A DNA stretch of 64,000 nt, taken from contig JALWDS010000001.1 in NCBI GenBank assembly GCA_027036775.1, forward strand, positions 1 through 64,000, given 5' to 3'. This DNA comes from Archaeoglobaceae archaeon. Its GTDB lineage: Archaea > Halobacteriota > Archaeoglobi > Archaeoglobales > Archaeoglobaceae. Shown piece after piece: positions 9,621-17,023 of the stretch; positions within the stretch are counted from its first letter, which is position 1; each line of letters starts with the position of its first letter. A program made the translations under genes and the position numbers. The notes under the pieces were generated by a model. The model saw nothing but the letters and a program-made list of their open reading frames with translations. It did not search any database and was not told where the DNA came from.

Positions 9621-10385
9621 TCAATCGTGCATATCGCTTAAAACCGCTTTTAGGTAATCAACTTCAAACTTCAAAGGATTTTCGGCCATTTTCTTGGCTA
9701 TTTGATAGGCCTTGGGTTTCAAATCTTTCAAAGATTCGACGAAGTCGTGTATCAACCTGCCGAATTCCGTTTTTGGCTTCAACCTGTAAATCTCGAAGAC
9801 GGGAGGTAGGAGGTTTAAAACGCTTAGAACTATCTTATACCCGTATCTTTCGTCGTATTCCACGATGGATTTTCCAATCTTTCTCGCCCTTCCACAATCT
9901 ATCCCGCAGGGGTAGAAGTTCGTCGTAAATATGGAGTAAGCTTCTTCGGGCAGTTCGGGATTCGGATAGCCCTTCAAAATCTCTAAAAACAAACCGCTCT
10001 CCACACACTCCCTGATAATCTCTTTTTCTGGCGATCCGCCTTCAACCTTCAGGTTGGAAAACCTATCGACACAGCACTTGGGATAGCCCAAAAGCTTTCC
10101 CTCGATTTTTATAATCCTCTTGACGTTTTTCTTCGTGGGATTCCTCTCCAAGAGCTCAATTCTCCTCAGAAGTTTCAAAGCCTTCTCTTTGTCTTTGCAT
10201 ACGTAGAACGAAAGCCTGTTCGTTGGAGACAATGTTATAGGATCGAAAGTCCACATGTAGGTCAGGACTGAGTATCTCAAACTTTTGAGTGAGATCAAAT
10301 CGGACTTCGTGAGGTAAACGACGTGAACGCAGTTGGTCAATCCAGATTTTATTCTAACTACGTCGAGCATGAGGGAGGGGTTCAT
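9621..10385 (-). CDS. DUF483 family protein
   Basis: 254 aa archaeal protein of unknown function. Conserved cysteine-rich features GKLLGYPKCCVDRFSN (about residues 111-126) and NFYPCGIDCGRARKIG (about 155-170) match the DUF483 family; four or more Cys suggest metal binding, which is inference. The ATG at 10385 is used; MLDVVRIK at 10370 is an alternative. It is divergent from and overlaps the promoter region of adk. Confidence 0.7.
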   Translation of the reverse strand: MNPSLMLDVVRIKSGLTNCVHVVYLTKSDLISLKSLRYSVLTYMWTFDPITLSPTNRLSFYVCKDKEKALKLLRRIELLERNPTKKNVKRIIKIEGKLLGYPKCCVDRFSNLKVEGGSPEKEIIRECVESGLFLEILKGYPNPELPEEAYSIFTTNFYPCGIDCGRARKIGKSIVEYDERYGYKIVLSVLNLLPPVFEIYRLKPKTEFGRLIHDFVESLKDLKPKAYQIAKKMAENPLKFEVDYLKAVLSDMHD

Positions 10386-10403
10386 CGAAGAAGAAAAATC
10401 AAA

Positions 10404-10413
10404 AGTTTTAAAA
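10404..10413 (+). promoter_or_regulatory. TATA box of adk
   Basis: AGTTTTAAAA starting 31 bases before the adk ATG at 10435; a leaderless transcript is implied. Confidence 0.55.
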
Positions 10414-10434
10414 CGTTTTCAACGAATTCTGGCC

Positions 10435-11085
10435 ATGAACGTAATCCTCTTGGGTCCACCGGGTGGAGGTAAGGGAACGCAGGCGGAGAGGATAGTTGAG
10501 AAGTATGGCATACCTCACATAGCAACCGGAGACATATTGAGAGATGCGGTAGCTAAAGGAACGGAGCTCGGAAAGAAGGCTAAGGAATACATGGACAGGG
10601 GAGAGCTCGTTCCGGACGAGATAGTTATAGGTATAGTTAAGGAGAGGTTGAAACAGCCTGACTGCGAGAAGGGTTTCCTCTTGGACGGTTTTCCGAGAAC
10701 AATAAAGCAGGCCGAAGCTCTGGACGAAATGCTCGAGGAGTTGGGAAAGAAGATTGACGCGGTGATATACATAGACGTTCCGGAGGAGGAGGTCGTTAAG
10801 AGGATCGCATACAGGAGGGTCTGCAGGAACTGCGGTGCGGTTTACAACCTGATATACTCACCACCAAAAGAGGACAACAAGTGCGACAAGTGCGGTGGAG
10901 AGCTCTATCAGAGGGACGACGATAGGGAAGAGGTCGTCAGGCAGAGGTTCAAGGTTTACATGGAGAACACCGCACCGCTAATAGAATACTACGAAAGGAG
11001 GGGGATTCTTTACAGGGTTGACGGAACAAAGAGCATAGACGAGGTTTGGCAACAGATCGACGGTATCCTTCAGAAGTTGAAGTAA
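10435..11085 (+). CDS. adk: Adenylate kinase (zinc-LID type)
   Basis: Interconverts AMP + ATP and 2 ADP. 216 aa from the ATG at 10435 (MNVILLGPPGGGKGTQAERI); the open frame extends 34 codons upstream but those residues do not belong. P-loop GPPGGGKGT, AMP site TGDILRDAV, LLDGFPRT, and a LID carrying four Cys in CRNCG and CDKCGG, the bacterial-like long form. This is not the archaeal adkA that normally sits next to secY. Convergent with endonuclease V, overlapping 16 bases. Confidence 0.95.
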   Translation: MNVILLGPPGGGKGTQAERIVEKYGIPHIATGDILRDAVAKGTELGKKAKEYMDRGELVPDEIVIGIVKERLKQPDCEKGFLLDGFPRTIKQAEALDEMLEELGKKIDAVIYIDVPEEEVVKRIAYRRVCRNCGAVYNLIYSPPKEDNKCDKCGGELYQRDDDREEVVRQRFKVYMENTAPLIEYYERRGILYRVDGTKSIDEVWQQIDGILQKLK

Positions 11086-11744
11086 TCGCTCAAACTCCTA
11101 TTTTTTGACCTGTTCGCCAACTCGTGTGCCAGCCTTATCGGTTCCGGTAGCTTGTGGCCCCTTACGCATGCTTTGACAACCTTTAACGCGGTCTCCGGTG
11201 TTAAGTAGTTCCCGGGGGAGACGTATATCGGTTTGCAGTTTTTGCAAGTTTTCAAAGCGTATCCTATTATCTCGGAATCGTCGAAAATCGGTTTTTCCTC
11301 CATGACGTTTTTCGGCTCTTCGACTCTACCGAACAACCTTTTCTTGGTTACACCAACTGAAGGAACACCAGTTTCTATCGCTACGTATGTTGCCAGACCG
11401 CACCTCCTCGGATGGGCTATACCACTTCCATCAACGATCAAGATGACGTTGTCCAAACCTTTAACAACCTCTTTAACGACCTTCACGGCGGGTTTTCCCT
11501 CCCTGAACATCAGAAAGGTTGGGATGTATGGAAACTCGACGTCTTCAATCGTAACCCCCTTTCTAACCAAATTCAGTTCGGGAAAGCTTAAGACGACGCA
11601 GGCCGAGATGACCTTCCTTCCCAAAAAAGCCTGATCAACTCCAGCAACGTATCTTAAGTTTTTCAAATCCACCTTGTCCCTCAGAACGACCCTCTTTGCA
11701 AGTTCCCTCTGATACTCCTCAAGTTCCCTTAAGTTCTCTCTCAT
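11070..11744 (-). CDS. nfi: Endonuclease V (deoxyinosine 3' endonuclease)
   Basis: Cleaves DNA 3' to hypoxanthine, useful at temperatures that speed adenine deamination. 224 aa. Catalytic and wedge elements: YVAGVDQAFLG (first Asp), FPYIPTFLMFRE, ILIVDGSGIAHPRRCGLA (Asp and His), GVTKKRLFG and YVSPGNYLTPETAL. The C-terminus overlaps adk (16 bases, convergent) and the N-terminus overlaps the upstream DUF1152 gene by 26 bases. Confidence 0.94.
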   Translation of the reverse strand: MRENLRELEEYQRELAKRVVLRDKVDLKNLRYVAGVDQAFLGRKVISACVVLSFPELNLVRKGVTIEDVEFPYIPTFLMFREGKPAVKVVKEVVKGLDNVILIVDGSGIAHPRRCGLATYVAIETGVPSVGVTKKRLFGRVEEPKNVMEEKPIFDDSEIIGYALKTCKNCKPIYVSPGNYLTPETALKVVKACVRGHKLPEPIRLAHELANRSKNRSLSDYFNF

Positions 11745-12645
11745 AGATCATCATCTCGTAGTCAAACTCGGTTCTTATACCCATCTCGTGCAGTCTCTCG
11801 TTTGCCTCAAGTATGCTTTCAGTTCCCTCAACAGCTTTTGGCAACTTCGAAAGCCCGTAAACGATGTCGGTTTTAACGTAAAATATCAAGGCGTTGAGGA
11901 TGGAAACGTCTATTACGGCCTTATCCCAGACCTTAAACTTTCCGTAGTATCCCCTCGAAGCGACTATTGGAATCTTTGAGGCGGTGGTGTAAACGTTTTC
12001 TACGAAATCCATAACATCATCCGCAAAGTCTCTCGTTATTAGGGACGCACCCAAAACACCGTCCAAGCCCGCAATCTCGCTCAGATAAATCTCAAGCTCC
12101 TCCCTCGTAAGCTCGCCGTCGCTACCGAAACCTACTATCGCCAAAATCGAATTCAGCTTGTTCAGAGTTGACAGAACTATCGCATCCGCCAAGGGGCTGT
12201 GGAGACCCCTCTCTTTCCCCCTCGCCAGAGAGTCGCCACCAGCGTCAACACCAACGACCAAATCTATACTCTCTTCTCTAACGAAATCCTTCAGACACCT
12301 CGTTAGGTTTCTCTCACCCTTCGTTATGTCCACACCAACGACTTCGCATCCCAAAAATTCGGAAACCTGAGAAACTATGAGCTTCAAGCCTCTGTAGTTC
12401 GACTTCGAATTTACGAAAGCCAAGCAGTCGTTGATCTTTTCACATTCGTTTATCTCTTCAATCGAAAGGGGACCGGGCTTTTTGTCTCTCGTGACCCTTT
12501 CCCACACGACACCACCGTAGATGCACTCAACTCCGAACTCCTTGAAGAACTCCCCCACAGCCAACGTGCTGACTATATCCCCGCCACCGCCCATCCCTAT
12601 CAAAAACGCCTTGTTTATCTCCTTTAGGAGTCTCACTATTTTCAC
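11719..12645 (-). CDS. DUF1152 family protein
   Basis: 308 aa. The nucleotide-binding-like AFLIGMGGGGDIVSTLAVGEF (residues 13-33), LVVGVDAGGDSLARGKERGLHSPLADAIVLS (about 128-158) and VGFGSDGELTREEL are hallmarks of DUF1152, an archaeal/bacterial family without a settled function. A TATA box (TTTTATAAAAT, 12668-12678) lies about 25 bases upstream. The gene overlaps nfi by 26 bases, so the two are probably cotranscribed. Confidence 0.75.
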   Translation of the reverse strand: MKIVRLLKEINKAFLIGMGGGGDIVSTLAVGEFFKEFGVECIYGGVVWERVTRDKKPGPLSIEEINECEKINDCLAFVNSKSNYRGLKLIVSQVSEFLGCEVVGVDITKGERNLTRCLKDFVREESIDLVVGVDAGGDSLARGKERGLHSPLADAIVLSTLNKLNSILAIVGFGSDGELTREELEIYLSEIAGLDGVLGASLITRDFADDVMDFVENVYTTASKIPIVASRGYYGKFKVWDKAVIDVSILNALIFYVKTDIVYGLSKLPKAVEGTESILEANERLHEMGIRTEFDYEMMIYERELKGT

Positions 12646-12697
12646 GATCCGAGATTCGAGATTGATTTTATAAAAATGTTGCTTGCAAAACGTTTAC

Positions 12698-12970
12698 AAC
12701 ATGTCGCTAAGAAAGCCCCGCTTTTCAAAGCGGGGATGAATTAGGGGAGGTTGGTGGAGCGTTAGTCTTATAAAGCCTCGCTGTGTTTAGTCTAACGTCG
12801 GGTGGGATGGAAGGGTCAATCAAGTCCCGCAAGGGGAAACTATAGCCCGTGTTCCGCTCCTTGCGGAAGACGGGTTTAACGGGGTGCTGGCCCACCCCGT
12901 GCATATCCAATGAGGATATGCACAAACCTTCCCGCTAGGAATCCTCGCATCCCAACGGGGAGGAGGTCAA
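12698..12970 (+). mobile_element. IS608-like miniature element (IS200/IS605 ends, no tnpA/tnpB)
   Basis: 273 bp with both ends of an IS608-type single-strand transposon. Left: target tetranucleotide TTAC (12694-12697), 14 bases, guide AAAG (12712-12715), then hairpin CCCCGCTT-TTCA-AAGCGGGG (12716-12735). Right: guide GAAT (12939-12942), an imperfect hairpin (CCTC 12943-12946 with GAGG 12960-12963, inner CCC/GGG), then cleavage tetranucleotide TCAA (12967-12970). In IS608 TnpA recognises exactly this TTAC/AAAG and GAAT/TCAA logic. No transposase or TnpB coding remains, so it is a non-autonomous (MITE/PATE) derivative needing TnpA in trans. Confidence 0.75.
12738..12970 (+). ncRNA. Solo omega-RNA (TnpB guide scaffold) candidate
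   Basis: The interior of the element folds into successive hairpins: CCCGT/ACGGG enclosing CCGC/GCGG (12846-12874), ACGGGGTG/CACCCCGT (12879-12900), GCATATCC/GGATATGC (12901-12921), then the right-end hairpin and GGAGGTCAA. In IS605-family elements the TnpB omega-RNA ends precisely at the right-end TCAA and the next bases act as guide. Here the guide would be the sequence from 12971 (GAGTGTCAATTGCCG...). The 5' end is not defined by sequence. It is an orphan: no tnpB in the window. Confidence 0.5.
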
Positions 12971-12992
12971 GAGTGTCAATTGCCGTTTATTG

Positions 12993-13419
12993 CTTTCAAT
13001 AGTCTGATTTTATCAAATTCGATTTGAGAAAGAAGTATTTCGAGCAGTTCACTTTCAATCCTAATATAGTTTGATTTTATTATCTCTTTATAATGTTCAA
13101 ACCGAATTGATCAACTTCGCACTTTCAATCCTAGTATAGTCTGATTTTATCAACAGAGCTTGCCATGAGGAAGCTGACAGAGGACAACTTTCAATCTTAG
13201 TATAGTCTGATTTTATCTCTATAACGTGCCTTATCTCAGCTTCCTTGAGCATCTCTTTCAATCCTAGTATAGTCTGATTTTATCTACTCCTTCTATTTTG
13301 TTAATAAAAACTTTGCATGCCTTTCAATCCTAGTATAGTCTGATTTTATCTCTCCTCTTCTACCTCAGCCTTCTTCCTGTCCTCAATCTTTCAATCCTAG
13401 TGTATAGTCTGATTTTATC
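12993..13419 (-). CRISPR. CRISPR array, 7 repeats, 6 spacers
   Basis: 30-bp repeats starting CTTTCAATCCTAG and ending GTCTGATTTTATC at 12993 (truncated), 13052, 13122, 13188, 13255, 13321 and 13388; spacers of 37, 40, 36, 37, 36 and 37 bp. Read on the minus strand each repeat ends ATTGAAAG, the usual 8-nt crRNA handle of archaeal type I/III systems, so transcription should go from high to low coordinates. The first repeat (12993-13014) lacks 8 internal bases and the second has mismatches, marking the old end. The last (13388-13419, leader side) carries a 2-bp insertion. No cas genes lie in the window. Confidence 0.95.
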
Positions 13420-13540
13420 CGTATAGTTATTGAGGAGTTTAGAGGATAAAAAGGTTTCGGAGTGTTTTGATTATTTAAATACGGTCTGGCAAGTCTGATA
13501 ATGTGCTTCCTTCATTTATAAAGATGCCAGACTTTTATCC
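13420..13540 (-). promoter_or_regulatory. Probable CRISPR leader
   Basis: AT-rich sequence flanking the leader-proximal repeat. On the minus strand GTATTTAAATAATC (13470-13483) is a good TATA box placing a start about 13445, just before the array. Upstream, GTCTGGCA (13484-13491) and TGCCAGAC (13525-13532) form an 8-bp inverted repeat with a 33-base gap. Leader role is inferred from position and from repeat decay at the other end. Confidence 0.55.
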
Positions 13541-13837
13541 CTCCCTTCTCTTCAAAATTGACGACCCGTCAACCGATTAAATCAAATTTAAAACCCTGTC
13601 CCCTTGGCAATCCCGAAAAATAATTTCCTTCTACCCCCATTCCCCCGTCCGAGAAAATGTAAATTATATCCCTATACTATCCAAAACCCTTATTTTAAAA
13701 CGCCAGATCGTCGGAGACGCCTTAAGGGGGAAAAAGATCGTTAATCCATCGGTTAACGAGTTCGATGGGATTGACTTTAAGCGGACAAGACCTCTAACTC
13801 CCGTATGAAGCTTTGTAGAACAAGCCCATCGTAAGGA
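13541..13837. other. Gene-free stretch downstream of the CRISPR leader
   Basis: No plausible gene in either strand. It is AT-rich with pyrimidine runs (CCCCCATTCCCCCG near 13637), TATA-like stretches (AATTTAAAAC near 13587, TATTTTAAAAC near 13692) and a CCATCG/CGATGG inverted repeat (13746-13768). It holds the 3' flank of the minus-strand membrane protein gene; I see nothing else. Confidence 0.5.
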
Positions 13838-14191
13838 TCACCTGAACACCGATTCTATAATCACCGCCAGCTTCCCAGCTACGATCACGCCCATCCACAG
13901 AAACAGAGCTATCAGAACGATCTCTATACCGTATCTCAACCTGAAGGTTCCAGTCGCAAGGGCGGATAGTATGTCGGTTGCAACCGCGAGGGCTATCGCG
14001 TAACCCACACCGAGCTTTATCGTCACGTAAACCATCAAAGCTATGAGAGGGATTGATATCAAACCACCGACGACCGCTATCGAGTAGGGATTGACACCGC
14101 TCATTTCGGAAAGGACGGCACACATTCCGGCCATCCTCGGACACAGTATGAAGAGGGCGAATGCGAGAGACAGAAGTATCTCCCTCTCCAT
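13838..14191 (-). CDS. Small four-helix membrane protein, unknown function
   Basis: 117 aa from the ATG at 14191 (MEREILLSLAFALFILC); a GTG at 14212 would add seven residues. About four transmembrane segments (residues 5-20, 34-55, 62-82 and 92-112) separated by short loops. I do not recognise a family. Of two overlapping minus-strand frames this is the one with coherent hydrophobic periodicity; the other (13794-14243) is rich in Arg, Ser and Asp and looks like an antisense shadow. Divergent from gatE with 68 bases between. Confidence 0.6.
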   Translation of the reverse strand: MEREILLSLAFALFILCPRMAGMCAVLSEMSGVNPYSIAVVGGLISIPLIALMVYVTIKLGVGYAIALAVATDILSALATGTFRLRYGIEIVLIALFLWMGVIVAGKLAVIIESVFR

Positions 14192-14259
14192 GAGTCGAGT
14201 TGTCAAACGCACTTAAAATCTTGCGGTAAAGTGATAAACACACGTCGAAGAGTTCGATT

Positions 14260-16119
14260 ATGGATTACGGGTCTCTGGGTTTGAAGGTCGGAATAGAGAT
14301 TCATCAGCAGTTGGACACGAAACACAAGCTCTTTTGCAACTGTCCAACCGTTTTGAGGGACGTTGAGGACTCGAACTTTGAGTTCTTCAGGTATTTAAGG
14401 CTAAAGAGGAGTGAGATCGGAGAGGAGGACAGGGCTGCGAAGGAGGAGGTCTTGAGGAGCAAGAGGTTCGTTTACAAGAGCTACGACACAACCTGCTTGG
14501 TTGAGGCCGACGAGGAGCCTCCGAGGGAACTTAACAGAGAGGCTTTGCAAATCGCGATAACGATTGCGAAGATGCTCAACATGGAGTTTGTCGATGAGGT
14601 TCACGTGATGCGTAAGATCGTTATAGACGGTAGCAACACGACCGGATTTCAAAGGACCGCCCTAATCGCTTTCGACGGATACGTGGAGGTTGACGGCAGA
14701 AAAATCGGAATCGCTACTCTGTGTTTGGAGGAGGAGGCCTGCAAGAAGGTGGAGGATAGGGGTGAGGTCGTAGTTTACTCCCTCGACAGGTTGGGAATTC
14801 CTTTGGTTGAGATAAGCACAAAGGCGGAAATAGATACGCCCGAACTTGCAAAGAAGGTTGCCAAGAAGATCGGTATGATTTTGAGATCGACTGGAAGGGT
14901 TAAGAGGGGTCTGGGAACCATAAGACAGGACGTTAACATAAGCATAAGGGAGGGGGCGAGGGTTGAGATAAAGGGAGTGCAGGAGCTCGAAATCTTGGAT
15001 AAGGTCGTGGAATACGAGGTCTTGAGACAGTTGAACCTCTTAAAGATTAGAGATGAGCTTTTGGATAGGGGAGCGTCGGTAGTCGATGAGATACACGACG
15101 TGACCGAAATCTTTAGAGATACGAAGTGCAAAGTCATTGCAAGGGCTTTGAAGAAGGGAGGTAGGGTTTTAGCGGTTCTTTTGAAGGGGTTTGGAGGATT
15201 GGTTGGTAAAGAGATTCAACCCAACAGAAGGCTTGGAACGGAGTTTGCAGATATTGCAAAAACCTTCGGTTTGGGCGGTATCTTCCACACCGACGAACTG
15301 CCCAACTACGGCATAAGCGAGGGTGAAGTTGAAAGACTCAGGGAGTTTTTGAATGCTGGCGAAGAAGATGCGGTGGTCTTCACGTGCGGTGAGGAGGAGA
15401 GGGTTAGGAGGGCCTTGAGTAGGATAATAGAGAGGGCGAAGTTCTGTTTAATTGGTGTGCCAGAGGAAACGAGAAAGGCAAACGAGGACGGAACTACGTC
15501 ATACTTAAGACCTCTCCCCGGTTCTGCGAGGATGTATCCAGAGACGGACGTTCCACCGGTGAAGATCACCGAAGAAATGTTGGAAGTCGAGATACCCGAA
15601 TTGATAGAGGACAGGGTTAAGAGGTTCGTCGAAATGGGATTGAGCGAAGATTTAGCTTGGGCTATTGCGGATTCGGACAAATACGATCTCTTTGAGAGGT
15701 TCTCCAAAATCCTACAACCGACTGTAGTTGCAAGGGTTCTGCACATAGTTCCATCCGAGTTGAAGAGGGACGGGTTCGATGTAGAAAAGCTCGAGAAGAG
15801 GCATTTCGAGATGGCCTTAAAACTCATAGCGGAAGGTAAAATTGCAAAGGAGGGGGCTGAGGAAGTTTTGAAGGTTTTTTGTCAAAATCCAAATGCGAGC
15901 GTTGAAGAGATACTGAGTAGGATGAAAACCGAGGACGATTTGGACGAATTCATATCCAAACTCGTTGATGAAAAAATCGATCTGATCAGGGAAAGGGGAG
16001 AGAAGGCTTTCAAACCCCTCATGGGCTTGGTCATGAAGGAGTTCAGAGGAAAGGTTGACGGTAAGGTTGTGGCGGAAAAGCTGATGAGTGCGATAAAGGT
16101 AAAGATGAACGAACTTTAA
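14260..16119 (+). CDS. gatE: Glutamyl-tRNA(Gln) amidotransferase subunit E
   Basis: Archaeal GatE works with GatD to convert Glu-tRNA(Gln) to Gln-tRNA(Gln). 619 aa, full length. The GatB-like cradle begins GLKVGIEIHQQLDTKHKLFCNCP and includes LVEADEEPPRELNREAL and GSNTTGFQRTALIA; the archaeal-specific AspRS-like insertion follows (about 280-400), then GSARMYPETDVPPV and a C-terminal helical tail domain (YqeY-like). gatD is not in the window. Confidence 0.96.
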   Translation: MDYGSLGLKVGIEIHQQLDTKHKLFCNCPTVLRDVEDSNFEFFRYLRLKRSEIGEEDRAAKEEVLRSKRFVYKSYDTTCLVEADEEPPRELNREALQIAITIAKMLNMEFVDEVHVMRKIVIDGSNTTGFQRTALIAFDGYVEVDGRKIGIATLCLEEEACKKVEDRGEVVVYSLDRLGIPLVEISTKAEIDTPELAKKVAKKIGMILRSTGRVKRGLGTIRQDVNISIREGARVEIKGVQELEILDKVVEYEVLRQLNLLKIRDELLDRGASVVDEIHDVTEIFRDTKCKVIARALKKGGRVLAVLLKGFGGLVGKEIQPNRRLGTEFADIAKTFGLGGIFHTDELPNYGISEGEVERLREFLNAGEEDAVVFTCGEEERVRRALSRIIERAKFCLIGVPEETRKANEDGTTSYLRPLPGSARMYPETDVPPVKITEEMLEVEIPELIEDRVKRFVEMGLSEDLAWAIADSDKYDLFERFSKILQPTVVARVLHIVPSELKRDGFDVEKLEKRHFEMALKLIAEGKIAKEGAEEVLKVFCQNPNASVEEILSRMKTEDDLDEFISKLVDEKIDLIRERGEKAFKPLMGLVMKEFRGKVDGKVVAEKLMSAIKVKMNEL

Positions 16120-16167
16120 TAAAGCATTTGAGCAAGTTTTATATCTTTTCATTCTAACACGGTTCTG

Positions 16168-16386
16168 ATGGCTGAGACTGAACTTTTAAAGGCTATTTAT
16201 GAAGAGCTGAAGGTGATAAAGGAGGAATTAAGGAAATTGAATAGCAAGATTGAGATTCTTGAAGCTGGATTAATCCAAGAAGAGGAGATTAGCGAAGATG
16301 AGGCTGAGAACCTTGATAAACTTTCTGAGGAGACGAGAAAATGTGGTATTCCATGGGAAAAGCTTAAGACAGAACTCGGGTTATGA
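16168..16386 (+). CDS. RelB-like antitoxin
   Basis: 72 aa, strongly helical and acidic (ELKVIKEELRKLNSKIEILEAG, then EEISEDEAENLDKLSEE), ending in a toxin-wrapping style IPWEKLKTELGL. It overlaps the following RelE-type gene by 4 bases, the standard antitoxin-first arrangement. A TATA box (TTTTATATC, 16138-16146) lies about 25 bases upstream. The family is weakly conserved, so the call rests mainly on context. Confidence 0.7.
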   Translation: MAETELLKAIYEELKVIKEELRKLNSKIEILEAGLIQEEEISEDEAENLDKLSEETRKCGIPWEKLKTELGL

Positions 16387-16649
16387 GTTACAAAGTTCTC
16401 GTTCATCCTAAAGTTTCAAAGGAGATTAGAGAGTTACCAAAAGCTTACAGATTGAAGTTATCGGAGCTTATAGATACATTGAGTCAGAATCCTATCTCCT
16501 TCAAAAAGTTTGACGTAAGGAAGCTTAAAGGTCAAAAGAATAAATATAGGGTTCGGTTGGGTGGATTTAGGTTAATTTACGAAGTTGATAAGGATGAAAA
16601 GCTCATCCTAATTTTAAAGATTGAAAGGAGAGGTCGTGTCCATAAATAG
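16383..16649 (+). CDS. RelE/ParE-type mRNA interferase toxin
   Basis: 88 aa, RelE fold: MSYKVLVHPKVSKEIRELPKAY at the start, FDVRKLKGQKNKYRVRLGGFRLIYEVDKDEKLILILKIERRGRVHK at the end in pieces typical of the family (KLKG, YRVRLGGFRLIY, RRGRVH). Such toxins cut mRNA in the ribosomal A site. Paired with the upstream antitoxin by ATGA overlap. It converges on the antitoxin-like gene at 16669. Confidence 0.87.
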   Translation: MSYKVLVHPKVSKEIRELPKAYRLKLSELIDTLSQNPISFKKFDVRKLKGQKNKYRVRLGGFRLIYEVDKDEKLILILKIERRGRVHK

Positions 16650-16668
16650 ATAATGTTATGAGCACAAT

Positions 16669-16965
16669 TCATAGCAACTTCTCAAGTTCCTCAATCTTCT
16701 CTTTAATAGTCCTTATGCCATCCACTGCCAGTTCCCAATCGCAGTAATCGTTTTCAACTTCAAACGAGTAGTTCTTTTCCTTAACGATGTTTTTAGCTTT
16801 AAATTCTTCAAAGCTCATCCCGTATTTCTTTCTCATAGCTTTGTCTATAAGGATGTATTTCGATAGTTTTCTTCTCAGCTCATTTATCAACGCTTTTACA
16901 ATAAGCTTATCTATCGGTTTTTCGTCTATTATCTCCTCTATTTCTTCTAAGATCGTCGAACTCAT
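16669..16965 (-). CDS. Putative orphan antitoxin-like protein
   Basis: 98 aa, helical, with the pattern KYGMSFEEFKAK, then SFEVENDYCDWELAVDGI, which I associate with archaeal antitoxins that accompany PIN or similar toxins. No toxin lies next to it on the same strand: downstream is the convergent RelE gene (20 bases away). It is divergent from the 17024 gene across a 58-base gap with a palindrome. Function is inference only. Confidence 0.5.
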   Translation of the reverse strand: MSSTILEEIEEIIDEKPIDKLIVKALINELRRKLSKYILIDKAMRKKYGMSFEEFKAKNIVKEKNYSFEVENDYCDWELAVDGIRTIKEKIEELEKLL

Positions 16966-16987
16966 AGCAATTTTAATTTACCTCAAA

Positions 16988-16999
16988 AGTATTAATACT
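16988..16999. promoter_or_regulatory. Palindrome AGTATTAATACT between divergent genes
   Basis: A 12-bp perfect palindrome centred 28 bases from the ATG at 16965 (minus) and 30 bases from the ATG at 17024 (plus). It could act as a shared TATA element or as an operator for the antitoxin-like protein. Confidence 0.4.
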
Positions 17000-17023
17000 C
17001 TAACACACGATGGGGGATTTAGC

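Noticed and set aside
12725-12925. Possible TnpB C-terminus inside the IS608-like element
   Set aside because: No frame shows the TnpB zinc finger or RuvC motifs; the sequence is better explained as structured RNA.
13745-13768. CCATCG/CGATGG inverted repeat as a terminator
   Set aside because: Not followed by a T-run on either strand and too far from the membrane protein gene to assign.
13794-14243. 149-codon minus-strand frame overlapping the small membrane protein
   Set aside because: Composition is Arg/Ser/Asp-rich without secondary-structure logic; the overlapping frame shows clean transmembrane periodicity.
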